From NCBI GenBank assembly GCA_963719855.1, contig CAVRDK010000005.1, forward strand, positions 99,781 through 163,780: a stretch of DNA of 64,000 nt. Reading direction: 5' to 3'. Numbering within the stretch: position 1 is the stretch's first letter; every line of letters begins with the position of its first letter. The DNA is from CAIQPV01 sp963719855. Lineage in GTDB: Bacteria; Pseudomonadota; Gammaproteobacteria; Burkholderiales; Gallionellaceae. Below, piece after piece: positions 56,116 through 64,000 of this stretch. Below the pieces are notes generated by a model that saw only the letters and a list, made by a program, of their open reading frames with translations, had not been told where the DNA came from and did not search any database. The position numbers and the translations under genes were made by a program.

Positions 56116-58267
56116 ATGATGGCTGATAAATTTTCCCACACCATTGTTCAGTGCCTCACTGCCATTGCTCAGCATCATGGATTGCAGATTAATCCTGAGC
56201 GATTGATCCACGAATACGCATTGACTGACGAAGAGCCTGCGCTTCCTTTGGTGCTTCGCATGGCTACCGAGATGGGCCTGAAGGCGAGGGGCGAAAATAT
56301 TTCATGGAGTAGTCTTTTTGTTCAGGGGGGGGTGTTTCCCATTCTGGCCCTTCGTGCCAACGGCACGGCAGTTATTGTTGTCGGCGTACGCCCCGGCGAG
56401 GGTGAGGCCGATGGTAGTGTGGCGGTTCTTGATCCTTCGGTCGACATGGCCGCCGTGGCGTGGGTTGATCGTGAGAAGTTTTGTAGTCTATGGAATGGCG
56501 AAGTCATATTTTTGAAGCGCAGTCATGCTATCACCGACCCAAACCAGCCCTTCAGCCTGCGCTGGTTTATTCCCGAGATACTGAAACAAAAGAAGGCGTT
56601 CAGAGACATCATCATTGCTGCTGTGGCGATGAACATGCTGGCGCTGGCATCGCCGATGTTTTTTCAGGTTGTCATCGACAAGGTGCTGGTTCATCAGAGT
56701 GTATCTACATTGTGGGTTTCTGTCAGTAGGTGTTGTCTTTGCATTGCTGTTCGATGCGGTTTTTGGATATCTGCGCCAGTTGTTGCTCCTGGTGGCGACC
56801 AACAAGATTGACATGACGCTCACACGCCGCGTGTTCGGGCATCTCCTTTCTTTGTCGATTGATTATTTTGAGACCACTTCAGCCGGGGTGATCACCCGCC
56901 ATATGCAGCAACTGGAGGGTATTCGAAGCTTCCTGACCGGACGGCTTTTTTTTACAGCGCTCGACACGATAGCGTTGTTGGTTTTCTTCCCGATTCTTTT
57001 CTCATATTCTTTCAAGCTGACTTTGATTGTTCTGGCATTTACCATTGTTATCGGAGGGATCATTGCCTCGGTTTTGCCGGCCTACACGCGTCGCCTTAAT
57101 GCGCTGTACTCCTGCGAGGGGAAGCGACAGGCGCTGATGGTCGAGACCATACACGGGATGCGCACGGTAAAGGCGCTCGCCATCGAGCCAGCGCAGCGGC
57201 GTTCGTGGGATCAGTTCTCTGCCGAAGCGATCACGGCACACTTTAGTGTCGGAAAGCTATCCCTTAACAGCAATGCCGTTACTGACTTTCTTGGCAAATT
57301 GATGCCGATAGCGATTGTTGTCATCGGGTGTCAGGGGGTGTTTGATCAGACGATGAGCGTCGGTGCGCTGATTGCTTTTCAGATGCTTTCTGGACGGGTT
57401 ACAGGCCCTCTGTTGCAACTCGTCGGGCTGATCAATGAATACCAACAAGTTGCTTTGTCTGTGCGCATGCTCGGTTCGGTCATGAATCGTCCTTCTGAGG
57501 GACGTGGTGGCGGAGGCTTGCGACCGCAGTTGGAAGGAGCAATCACCTTTGATAATGTAACTTTCCGTTATCCGGGTACCAGTGCAACCGCGCTTGACCG
57601 GACAACGTTCACGATTCCGGCTGGAGCGATAGTGGGTATCGTCGGAAGAAGCGGTTCCGGCAAGACCACGCTCACCAAGTTGATACAGGGGCTTTACCCG
57701 GTGGAAGAGGGGATCGTCCGTTTCGACGGGCTGGATGCCCGCGAGATCGACCTGTCGCATCTGCGTAAACAGATTGGCGTTGTACTGCAAGAAAATTTCC
57801 TATTTCGCGGCACGGTGCGTCAAAACATCACCATGACCAAACCGGATGCTTCCTTTGAGGAAGTAGTTGCAGCGGCACAAGCATCTGGCGCCGACGAGTT
57901 CATTGAGCGGCTTCCGCAGGGGTATGACACACTGTTGGAAGAAAATGCGTCCAACCTGAGCGGCGGTCAAAAGCAGCGGTTATCCATTGCGCGATCACTG
58001 TTGTCGAAACCGCGCATCCTTATTCTCGATGAAGCCGCAAGCGCGCTGGATCCTGAAAGCGAGGCAATTTTTATTAACAATTTGTCGCAGATCGCGGTCG
58101 GTCGCACTGTGGTGATGATTTCTCACCGTCTTTCGACTCTGGTTAACGCCCATACCATATTGGTCATGCAGCAAGGGAGCTTGGCCGATGCCGGTCGCCA
58201 TGAAGAATTACTTACGCGTTGCCCAACCTACCAGCAATTATGGAACCAGCAAACAAGCCATCTATGA
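56116..58267 (+). CDS. Type I secretion ABC transporter with C39-like domain, frameshifted
   Basis: An N-terminal C39-like domain (about 1-130) lacks the catalytic cysteine of true C39 peptidases, as in HlyB/LapB. A membrane domain follows, then an ATPase with Walker A GRSGSGKTT, signature LSGGQKQRLS, Walker B ILILDEAASALD and H-loop MISHRLS. The frame breaks after STLWV at about 56717; removing one T from the TTT run at 56717-56719 gives TLWVLSVGVVFALLFD and joins the parts, about 715 residues in all. It drives export of a large substrate such as an RTX adhesin through the OM factor and HlyD partners on either side. As assembled it is not functional. Confidence 0.87.
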
Positions 58268-59655
58268 GCCTGTTGACGAAAGCCAAAGCCAAGACCAAGG
58301 CTAAGTTCGGCTTGGCAAAAAAGGCCAAGAAGCCGTCTGTTGATACGGCGGCGCTCGATTTTCTGCCTGATGCAGACGAAATCGAGCGCCGTCCGCTTCC
58401 TGCATCGGCGCGTATTACTCTGCATGTTTTTGTGGCGGCATTCGTTGTTTTCATCCTGTGGGCAACTTTTTCGAATGTTGACCGGGATGTTGTGACCCAT
58501 GGCCGCCTTGTGACACCGTTACCGAATCTTGTCGTTCAGCCACTGGAGACATCAATCATTCAGAGCATCGATGTTCGTGTCGGTCAGGTCGTAAAAAAAG
58601 GCGAACGCCTGGCAACGCTGGATCCGACTTTTACAGAAGCCGATGAATCCCAGCTACGAACGCGTCTTCACAGCCTGGACAATCAGCTAGCGCAAATGGA
58701 CGCGGAGCTTTCCGGTAAAAAGCTCGCAAGGGCTGCGGGTGCGGATGATGATAGCCAGTTGCAGACGAGTTTATCGGGGGAGCGCCATGCCAATTATTCC
58801 GCTCAAGTTCTCAAGCTGGATGAGTCGATCGCCCGCTCTCGCGCAACGCTGGAAACCAATCGGCGAGATCAGCAGGGGCTGGCTTCACGAGTCAAGGTTC
58901 TAAAAGAAATGGAAGCTATGCAGCAAGATCTGGTTAACCAGAAATATGCCGCGCGATCTCGCCTCCTTGAGATGCAGGATAGGCTGATCGAGGCTGAACG
59001 CAGTTTGGAAATGGCCAGAAATAGACAGATCGAGATCGGGCGCGAACTTGCATCACTTCAAGCAGAAAAAATGTCGTTCGAGACCGGCTGGCGCCAGAAA
59101 ATGATGGAAGAGTTACTATCTGTTTCGCGCGAACGGGACGCAGTGAACGAACAGTTGCAAAAGGCCGATAAGCGCAGCAAATTGGTGGAACTGACATCAC
59201 CAATTGATGCTGTCGTTCTTGATATAGCCAAGTTATCCCAAGGCTCGGTTGCCCAGGGAGCTGAAAAGCTTTTCACTCTGGTTCCCCTGGATGCCGAACT
59301 GGAAGTTGAAGTACAAATTGATGCACTGGATGTTGGTTATCTCAAAGTGGGCGATATGGCTCACCTCAAGTTTGATGCCTTCCCTTACCAGAAGCACGGC
59401 ATGCTGGATGGTGAACTGCGCACTATCAGTGAAGATGCATTCCGTCGCGAGCCATCCGCCGGTTCGGGTGCGGATTCATACTATACAAGCCGTATTCGTT
59501 TAAAATCTACCCAATTGAAAAAAATGCCCGAGGGCGCGAGATTGCTGCCGGGTATGACCGTCACGGCGGAGCTCGTGGTCGGCAAGCGTTCAGTGATCTC
59601 TTACCTCTTGTGGCCGCTACTGAAAGCATCGGACGAAGCCATTACCGAACCGTAA
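58264..59655 (+). CDS. HlyD/LapC-type membrane fusion protein
   Basis: 463 residues from the ATG at 58264, which overlaps the ABC transporter stop (ATGA). A Lys/Ala-rich cytoplasmic tail is followed by one transmembrane helix (ITLHVFVAAFVVFILWATF). A lipoyl-like half reads LETSIIQSIDVRVGQVVKKG, then a long coiled coil (about 130-310) and the second half LTSPIDAVVLDIAKLSQGSV, ending with the beta barrel (LLPGMTVTAELVVG). It bridges the inner-membrane ABC transporter and the outer-membrane factor. An intact third member argues that the operon is or was recently functional. Confidence 0.92.
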   Translation: MSLLTKAKAKTKAKFGLAKKAKKPSVDTAALDFLPDADEIERRPLPASARITLHVFVAAFVVFILWATFSNVDRDVVTHGRLVTPLPNLVVQPLETSIIQSIDVRVGQVVKKGERLATLDPTFTEADESQLRTRLHSLDNQLAQMDAELSGKKLARAAGADDDSQLQTSLSGERHANYSAQVLKLDESIARSRATLETNRRDQQGLASRVKVLKEMEAMQQDLVNQKYAARSRLLEMQDRLIEAERSLEMARNRQIEIGRELASLQAEKMSFETGWRQKMMEELLSVSRERDAVNEQLQKADKRSKLVELTSPIDAVVLDIAKLSQGSVAQGAEKLFTLVPLDAELEVEVQIDALDVGYLKVGDMAHLKFDAFPYQKHGMLDGELRTISEDAFRREPSAGSGADSYYTSRIRLKSTQLKKMPEGARLLPGMTVTAELVVGKRSVISYLLWPLLKASDEAITEP

Positions 59656-59829
59656 CGGCTATCTCCCGCTTCACTTCACTATATCCGTTGGTCTGGGCCG
59701 TCTGGCAGAGAATAATCCCCGTATTGTTGCATCTTTCGTCGGTGCCAAAATGGTGACCGCGTACTATTTTTCCGCTTGCCGCAAACTGGCGTACTGTTCA
59801 ATCACGAAAATCGGATAATATTGGCGACC

Positions 59830-60819
59830 ATGAATAATATTATTGCAGGCGATATCGGCGGCACCAAGACGCTGCTGCGGATCAGCGTGGCGGACGGAGG
59901 CCGTGCGCAGGGACTCCATCCACCATTTCTGCAAAAATCCTATTCAAGCGCAGATTACGCCGGTTTGGCGGAAATACTGAACGAGTTCCTGCGTGAGGCA
60001 GGAACGCCCAACGTTGCTGCCGCCTGCTTCGCCTTGGCAGGGCCTGTTTCCGGTCGGCAGGTGAAGTTGACCAATCTGCCGTGGGAGGTGGATGCGGATG
60101 CGCTGGCCGCGCGTTTTGCTATTTCCCGCATTTCTCTCATCAACGATTTCGAGGCTGTGGGTCATGGCATTGCTGCATTGCAGCCGGGCGACCTGCTGAC
60201 CTTGCAACCCGGAGAGCCGCAAGCACAGGGCGTGCGTGTGGTGGTTGGCGCGGGCACCGGCTTGGGGATGGCATGGCTGTCGTGGATGAATGGGGGTTAT
60301 GCAGTGCACCCATCCGAAGGAGGACATGTGGATTTTGCGCCTGCCGATGCGATGCAATATGCGTTGTTGCAATACTTGCAGCAACGCCACGGACACGTCT
60401 CCTATGAGCGCATCGTTTCCGGCCCCGGCTTGGCGGCGATTTTCGAATTTCTGCGCGACAGCGGGCTGGGATTGCCATCGGCGCAATTGATTGCGGCGAT
60501 GGGCGAGGAGGATGCCGCTGCGGCGATTACCCGATTCGCGCAGCAGGGCGATGAGCCCATCGCGCAGATGACACTGGATTTATTCGTCCGGATTTATGGC
60601 GCGTTCGTCGGCAATCTGGCGCTGGTAGCACTTCCGCGTGGCGGCATTTATGTGGCTGGGGGGATTGCGGCGAAAATCGCCGCAACCATGCAGCGCGGTG
60701 ATTTTATGCGCGCCTTTCATGACAAAGGCCGCTATACAAAATTGCTCGCATCCTTGCCTCTGCACATTGTGACCAACCCGCAAGTCGGTTTATTGGGCGC
60801 CAATCTGATGGCACGATGA
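59830..60819 (+). CDS. glk: Glucokinase
   Basis: 329 residues from the ATG at 59830 (MNNIIAGDIGGTKTLLRIS). The ATP-binding DIGGTKT, ACFALAGPV, LINDFEAVGHGI, VVGAGTGLGMAWL and EGGHVDF motifs are those of the bacterial group A glucokinases (E. coli Glk type). The enzyme phosphorylates glucose to glucose 6-phosphate in the cytoplasm. It has its own transcript, with guaB 97 bases downstream on the same strand. An upstream in-frame extension lacks conservation. Confidence 0.92.
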   Translation: MNNIIAGDIGGTKTLLRISVADGGRAQGLHPPFLQKSYSSADYAGLAEILNEFLREAGTPNVAAACFALAGPVSGRQVKLTNLPWEVDADALAARFAISRISLINDFEAVGHGIAALQPGDLLTLQPGEPQAQGVRVVVGAGTGLGMAWLSWMNGGYAVHPSEGGHVDFAPADAMQYALLQYLQQRHGHVSYERIVSGPGLAAIFEFLRDSGLGLPSAQLIAAMGEEDAAAAITRFAQQGDEPIAQMTLDLFVRIYGAFVGNLALVALPRGGIYVAGGIAAKIAATMQRGDFMRAFHDKGRYTKLLASLPLHIVTNPQVGLLGANLMAR

Positions 60820-60884
60820 GCATCGCAGCCAACGACAATCTGTACAGTGCACATAGTTCGATTATGCACATAGGGTAATTTTGT

Positions 60885-60890
60885 TATAAT
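60885..60890 (+). promoter_or_regulatory. Probable -10 element upstream of guaB
   Basis: A perfect TATAAT stands 26 bases before the guaB ATG (60917). The -35 region is weak (TTATGC at 17-base spacing). No obvious PurR-type operator was identified. Confidence 0.45.
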
Positions 60891-60916
60891 GCCTCGCTTT
60901 GCAGAGGACGTTTACC

Positions 60917-62377
60917 ATGCGAATTACCCAGAAGGCACTAACCTTTGACGATGTCTTGCTGGTTCCGGCACATTCCAATGTGCTGCCGCGCGATGTCAGT
61001 CTGCGCACCCAGCTTACCCGCAACATCAACTTGAACATTCCGCTGTTGTCCGCCGCGATGGACACCGTCACCGAGGGGCGTCTGGCGATTGCCTTGGCGC
61101 AAGAGGGCGGCATCGGCATCGTGCATAAGAACATGACAGCCAAGGCGCAGGCGCTGGAGGTTTCCAAGGTGAAGCGTTTCGAGAGCGGGGTAGTGAAAGA
61201 CCCGGTCACTATTGCGCCTGGCATGACAGTGCGCGACGTGTTGAATCTCACCCGCCAGCACAAAATTTCCGGCCTGCCCGTGGTGGACGGCAAGAAAGTG
61301 GTCGGCATTGTCACCAATCGCGATTTGCGTTTTGAAACCAATCTCGACCAGTCTATCCTCAACATCATGACGCCGCGCGAGCGGCTGATTACGGTCAAGG
61401 AAAATGCCGACCGCGATGAGGCCCGTGTATTGATGCATCAACATCGCATCGAACGCGTGCTGGTGGTGAATGATGCGTTCGAGTTGTGCGGCCTGATTAC
61501 CGTGAAGGACATTCTCAAATCCAGCGAACATCCGCAGGCGTGCAAGGACGAACTGGGTCGCTTGCGCGTGGGGGCGGCGATAGGCGTGGGCGAAGGCACA
61601 GATGAACGCGCCACGCTACTGGTTGAAGCCGGTGTGGACGTGCTAATTGTGGATACCGCGCACGGCCATTCACAGGGCGTGCTGGATCGAGTGCAGTGGG
61701 TGAAGAAAAATTTCCCCAAGGTCGAAGTTATTGGCGGCAACATCGCTACCGGAGCTGCGGCAAGGGCATTGCTGGATCATGGCGCGGATGGCGTCAAGGT
61801 CGGTATCGGTCCCGGCTCGATCTGCACCACGCGTATGGTCGCCGGAGTGGGCGTGCCTCAGATCACCGCCATCCAGAATGTGGCCGATGCCTTGCAGGGT
61901 TCCGGCATTCCCTTGATCGCGGACGGCGGCGTGCGGTTTTCCGGTGATATTTCAAAGGCTCTTGCTGCAGGCGCGCATGTGGTCATGTTGGGCGGTTTGT
62001 TTGCCGGCACCGAAGAAGCACCTGGTGATGTGGAATTATTTCAGGGACGTTCCTACAAATCCTATCGCGGCATGGGTAGCTTGGGTGCGATGCAGCAAGG
62101 CTCCAGCGACCGCTATTTCCAGGACAATGAAGCCAACCAGGACAAACTGGTGCCAGAAGGCGTGGAGGGACGAGTACCATACAAGGGCAGTGTGCTGGCG
62201 GTAATCCATCAACTGATGGGCGGATTACGCGCCAGCATGGGTTACCTCGGTTGCCCGGACATTGCCACCATGCACACCAAGGCCGAGTTCGTCGAAATCA
62301 CCTCTGCGGGTATACGCGAATCGCATGTACATGACGTGCAAATCACCAAGGAAGCTCCAAATTATCATACAGACTAA
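60917..62377 (+). CDS. guaB: Inosine-5'-monophosphate dehydrogenase
   Basis: 486 residues from the ATG at 60917, preceded by AGAGGA. It oxidises IMP to XMP with NAD, the committed step of guanine nucleotide synthesis. Landmarks are LTFDDVLLVPAHSNVLP, two CBS domains (about 90-200), DTAHGHSQGVLD, the catalytic loop GPGSICTTRMV, and GMGSLGAMQ. A hairpin follows, then guaA on the same strand, so the two may form the usual guaBA operon. Confidence 0.96.
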   Translation: MRITQKALTFDDVLLVPAHSNVLPRDVSLRTQLTRNINLNIPLLSAAMDTVTEGRLAIALAQEGGIGIVHKNMTAKAQALEVSKVKRFESGVVKDPVTIAPGMTVRDVLNLTRQHKISGLPVVDGKKVVGIVTNRDLRFETNLDQSILNIMTPRERLITVKENADRDEARVLMHQHRIERVLVVNDAFELCGLITVKDILKSSEHPQACKDELGRLRVGAAIGVGEGTDERATLLVEAGVDVLIVDTAHGHSQGVLDRVQWVKKNFPKVEVIGGNIATGAAARALLDHGADGVKVGIGPGSICTTRMVAGVGVPQITAIQNVADALQGSGIPLIADGGVRFSGDISKALAAGAHVVMLGGLFAGTEEAPGDVELFQGRSYKSYRGMGSLGAMQQGSSDRYFQDNEANQDKLVPEGVEGRVPYKGSVLAVIHQLMGGLRASMGYLGCPDIATMHTKAEFVEITSAGIRESHVHDVQITKEAPNYHTD

Positions 62378-62382
62378 ACACT

Positions 62383-62458
62383 GGGAGAAGGGGGAAGGGT
62401 AAAACCGCCGCGCCTTCACCCTTGAGCGCCGAAGGCGTGGTTCCTTTTCCCTTAACCC
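62383..62458. repeat. Hairpin between guaB and guaA
   Basis: Left arm 62383-62417 (GGGAGAAGGGGGAAGGGTAA onward, through CGCCTTC) pairs with right arm 62431-62458 (GAAGGCGTGGTTCCTTTTCC onward). Its plan of short near-repeats facing their complement resembles the heptamer-built hairpins elsewhere in the window. It may modulate read-through from guaB into guaA. Confidence 0.65.
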
Positions 62459-62474
62459 TATCCAGGTTTTAAAC

Positions 62475-64000
62475 ATGCACAAAAAAATCCTCATCCTCGA
62501 CTTCGGTTCCCAGTACACCCAACTCATTGCACGTCGTGTACGTGAATCAAATGTTTATTGCGAGCTGCATCCGTGGGATATGACGGTGGAGGCGATTCGC
62601 GAATTCAATCCATCTGGCATCGTTTTGTCCGGCGGCCCCAATTCGGTGTATGAAGAAGAAACGCCGAAGGTACCGCAGATCGTATTTGAACTCGGTGTGC
62701 CGGTGCTGGGCATTTGTTACGGCATGCAGACCATGGCCGCGCAACTCGGCGGCACGGTGGAGAGCGGCAAGGTACGCGAATTCGGCTATGCGGAAATCCG
62801 CGCGCAGGGTCACTCAAAATTGTTTGAGGGTATACAGGACAAGACCAACGAACAAGGTCACGGCCTGCTCGATGTGTGGATGAGTCACGGCGACAAGGTG
62901 ACTTCGCTGCCGCCCGGCTTCACGGTGATTGCTTCCAACGCGGCGACGCCGATTGCCGCGATGGCAGACGAGGCGCGTCGTTTCTACGCCGTGCAGTTCC
63001 ATCCCGAAGTCACCCATACTTATCAAGGCAAGGCGCTGTTTGCACGTTTCGTCCACGACATCTGCGGTTGCGGGCAGGACTGGAATATGCCGGATTACGT
63101 CGCCGAAGCGGTGGAGAAAATCCGCGTCCAGGTTGGCAGCGAAGAAGTGCTGCTTGGCTTGTCAGGGGGCGTAGATTCTTCCGTGGCGGCGGCATTGCTG
63201 CATCGCGCCATCGGCGCACAACTGACTTGTGTGTTCGTGGACAACGGCCTGCTGCGTTTGAACGAAGCCGAACAAGTGATGGAAACTTTCGCAAAAAATC
63301 TGGGCGTGAAAGTGATCCATGTGGATGCCAGTGCGGAATTCATGAAGCATCTGGTTGGCGTTTCCGACCCTGAACAGAAACGCAAAATCATCGGGCGCGA
63401 ATTCGTCGAAGTGTTCCAGCGCGAGTCTGCCAAGCTGGCGCAGGTAAAGTGGCTGGCGCAGGGCACCATCTATCCCGATGTGATCGAGTCCGCCGGAGCA
63501 AAGACCAAGAAGGCGCACGCCATCAAGTCGCATCACAACGTCGGCGGCCTGCCCGACACGTTGCACCTCAAGCTGCTGGAGCCGTTGCGCGAACTGTTCA
63601 AGGACGAAGTGCGTGAGCTAGGCGTCGCCCTCGGCCTGCCGCATGACATGGTGTACCGCCATCCGTTCCCCGGCCCCGGCCTGGGCGTGCGCATTCTGGG
63701 CGAAGTAAAACATGAATATGCCGAGCTATTGCGCCGCGCCGACGCCATCTTCATCGAAGAGTTGCGCAACACGCGCGACGCCAGCGGCAAGACATGGTAT
63801 GAACTTACCTCGCAAGCCTTTGCCGTGTTCCTGCCGGTCAAAAGCGTCGGCGTGATGGGTGACGGGCGCACCTACGAATGGGTGGTCGCCTTGCGTGCCG
63901 TACAGACGCAAGACTTCATGACCGCACACTGGGCAGAGCTGCCGCATGCCTTGCTGGGCAAAGTTTCCAACCGTATCATCAACGAAGTGCGCGGCATCAA
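62475..64000 (+). CDS. guaA: GMP synthase (glutamine-hydrolysing), cut by window edge
   Basis: About 508 residues are present; the usual end (some 10-15 residues) lies beyond the window. The N-terminal glutaminase has SQYTQLIARRVRE, the nucleophile GICYGMQTMA and QFHPEVTHT. The synthetase half begins with the PP-loop GLSGGVDSSVAAALL near residue 227 and continues with LAQGTIYPDVIES, KSHHNVGGLP and HPFPGPGLGVRI. It amidates XMP to GMP, completing the pathway begun by guaB just upstream. Confidence 0.96.
   Translation, partial: MHKKILILDFGSQYTQLIARRVRESNVYCELHPWDMTVEAIREFNPSGIVLSGGPNSVYEEETPKVPQIVFELGVPVLGICYGMQTMAAQLGGTVESGKVREFGYAEIRAQGHSKLFEGIQDKTNEQGHGLLDVWMSHGDKVTSLPPGFTVIASNAATPIAAMADEARRFYAVQFHPEVTHTYQGKALFARFVHDICGCGQDWNMPDYVAEAVEKIRVQVGSEEVLLGLSGGVDSSVAAALLHRAIGAQLTCVFVDNGLLRLNEAEQVMETFAKNLGVKVIHVDASAEFMKHLVGVSDPEQKRKIIGREFVEVFQRESAKLAQVKWLAQGTIYPDVIESAGAKTKKAHAIKSHHNVGGLPDTLHLKLLEPLRELFKDEVRELGVALGLPHDMVYRHPFPGPGLGVRILGEVKHEYAELLRRADAIFIEELRNTRDASGKTWYELTSQAFAVFLPVKSVGVMGDGRTYEWVVALRAVQTQDFMTAHWAELPHALLGKVSNRIINEVRGI

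Overview
The window is a stretch of chromosome from a betaproteobacterium. The evidence is split glyQ/glyS, a mla operon leading into an ibaG-like bolA gene, murA, short-form hisG and hisD, grpE-dnaK-dnaJ behind a heat-shock promoter, and guaB-guaA. The density of c-di-GMP, PAS and heme-sensor proteins and the many short palindromic repeats would suit an environmental Nitrosomonadales or Gallionellaceae-like organism, but that finer placement is inference. No prophage, CRISPR array or complete insertion sequence was seen.

Layout. 1-2100: glyS (cut by the window edge) and glyQ, a 44-residue membrane protein and a GIY-YIG protein. 2200-6600: an ATP-grasp protein, a heme-sensor GGDEF/EAL protein with a frameshift and an NlpC/P60 lipoprotein. 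6600-16500: an APH-like/P-loop kinase fusion, a spermidine-synthase-like protein, NAD(P)H-hydrate dehydratase, purL and a frameshifted thioredoxin-domain (YyaL-type) protein. 16500-21600: a small secreted protein with two tiny ORFs, tRNA-Arg(CCU), a peroxiredoxin, an ABC-F ATPase, a DHH phosphoesterase and a PilZ protein. 21600-27700: a VOC protein, the chaperone operon, an MFS transporter and a DUF5062-like protein. 27800-37400: an MCP, then a three-gene signalling cluster (five-PAS hybrid kinase, REC-EAL, double REC). 37400-45800: mlaFEDCB, a YadGH-type ABC exporter, bolA, murA, hisG, hisD. 46100-53100: a second heme-sensor diguanylate cyclase, a periplasmic methionine-sulfoxide repair cluster (msrB-dipZ-msrA), an unknown protein and an alpha/beta hydrolase. 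53500-59700: a type I secretion operon whose outer-membrane component carries SPOR-like repeats. 59800-64000: glk, guaB and guaA (cut by the window edge).

How the parts connect. Two membrane sensors with a c-type heme motif (CxxCH) feed GGDEF domains. A PilZ protein, a REC-EAL protein and a large hybrid kinase are further parts of a c-di-GMP and phosphorelay network. The type I secretion system is the kind of machine that exports large adhesins under such control, but no substrate gene is present here. MsrB, DipZ and MsrA form a plausible envelope pathway that carries electrons outward to repair oxidised methionines.

Two things stand out. First, several families of palindromic intergenic repeats are scattered through the window, and copies are also read as protein inside glyQ, purL, the hybrid kinase and the APH/kinase fusion, always in linkers or tails. 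Second, four genes are broken by single-base shifts in short homopolymers. Each is repaired by one base, which suggests either assembly errors or recent loss or phase variation; two of the four lie in the secretion operon.
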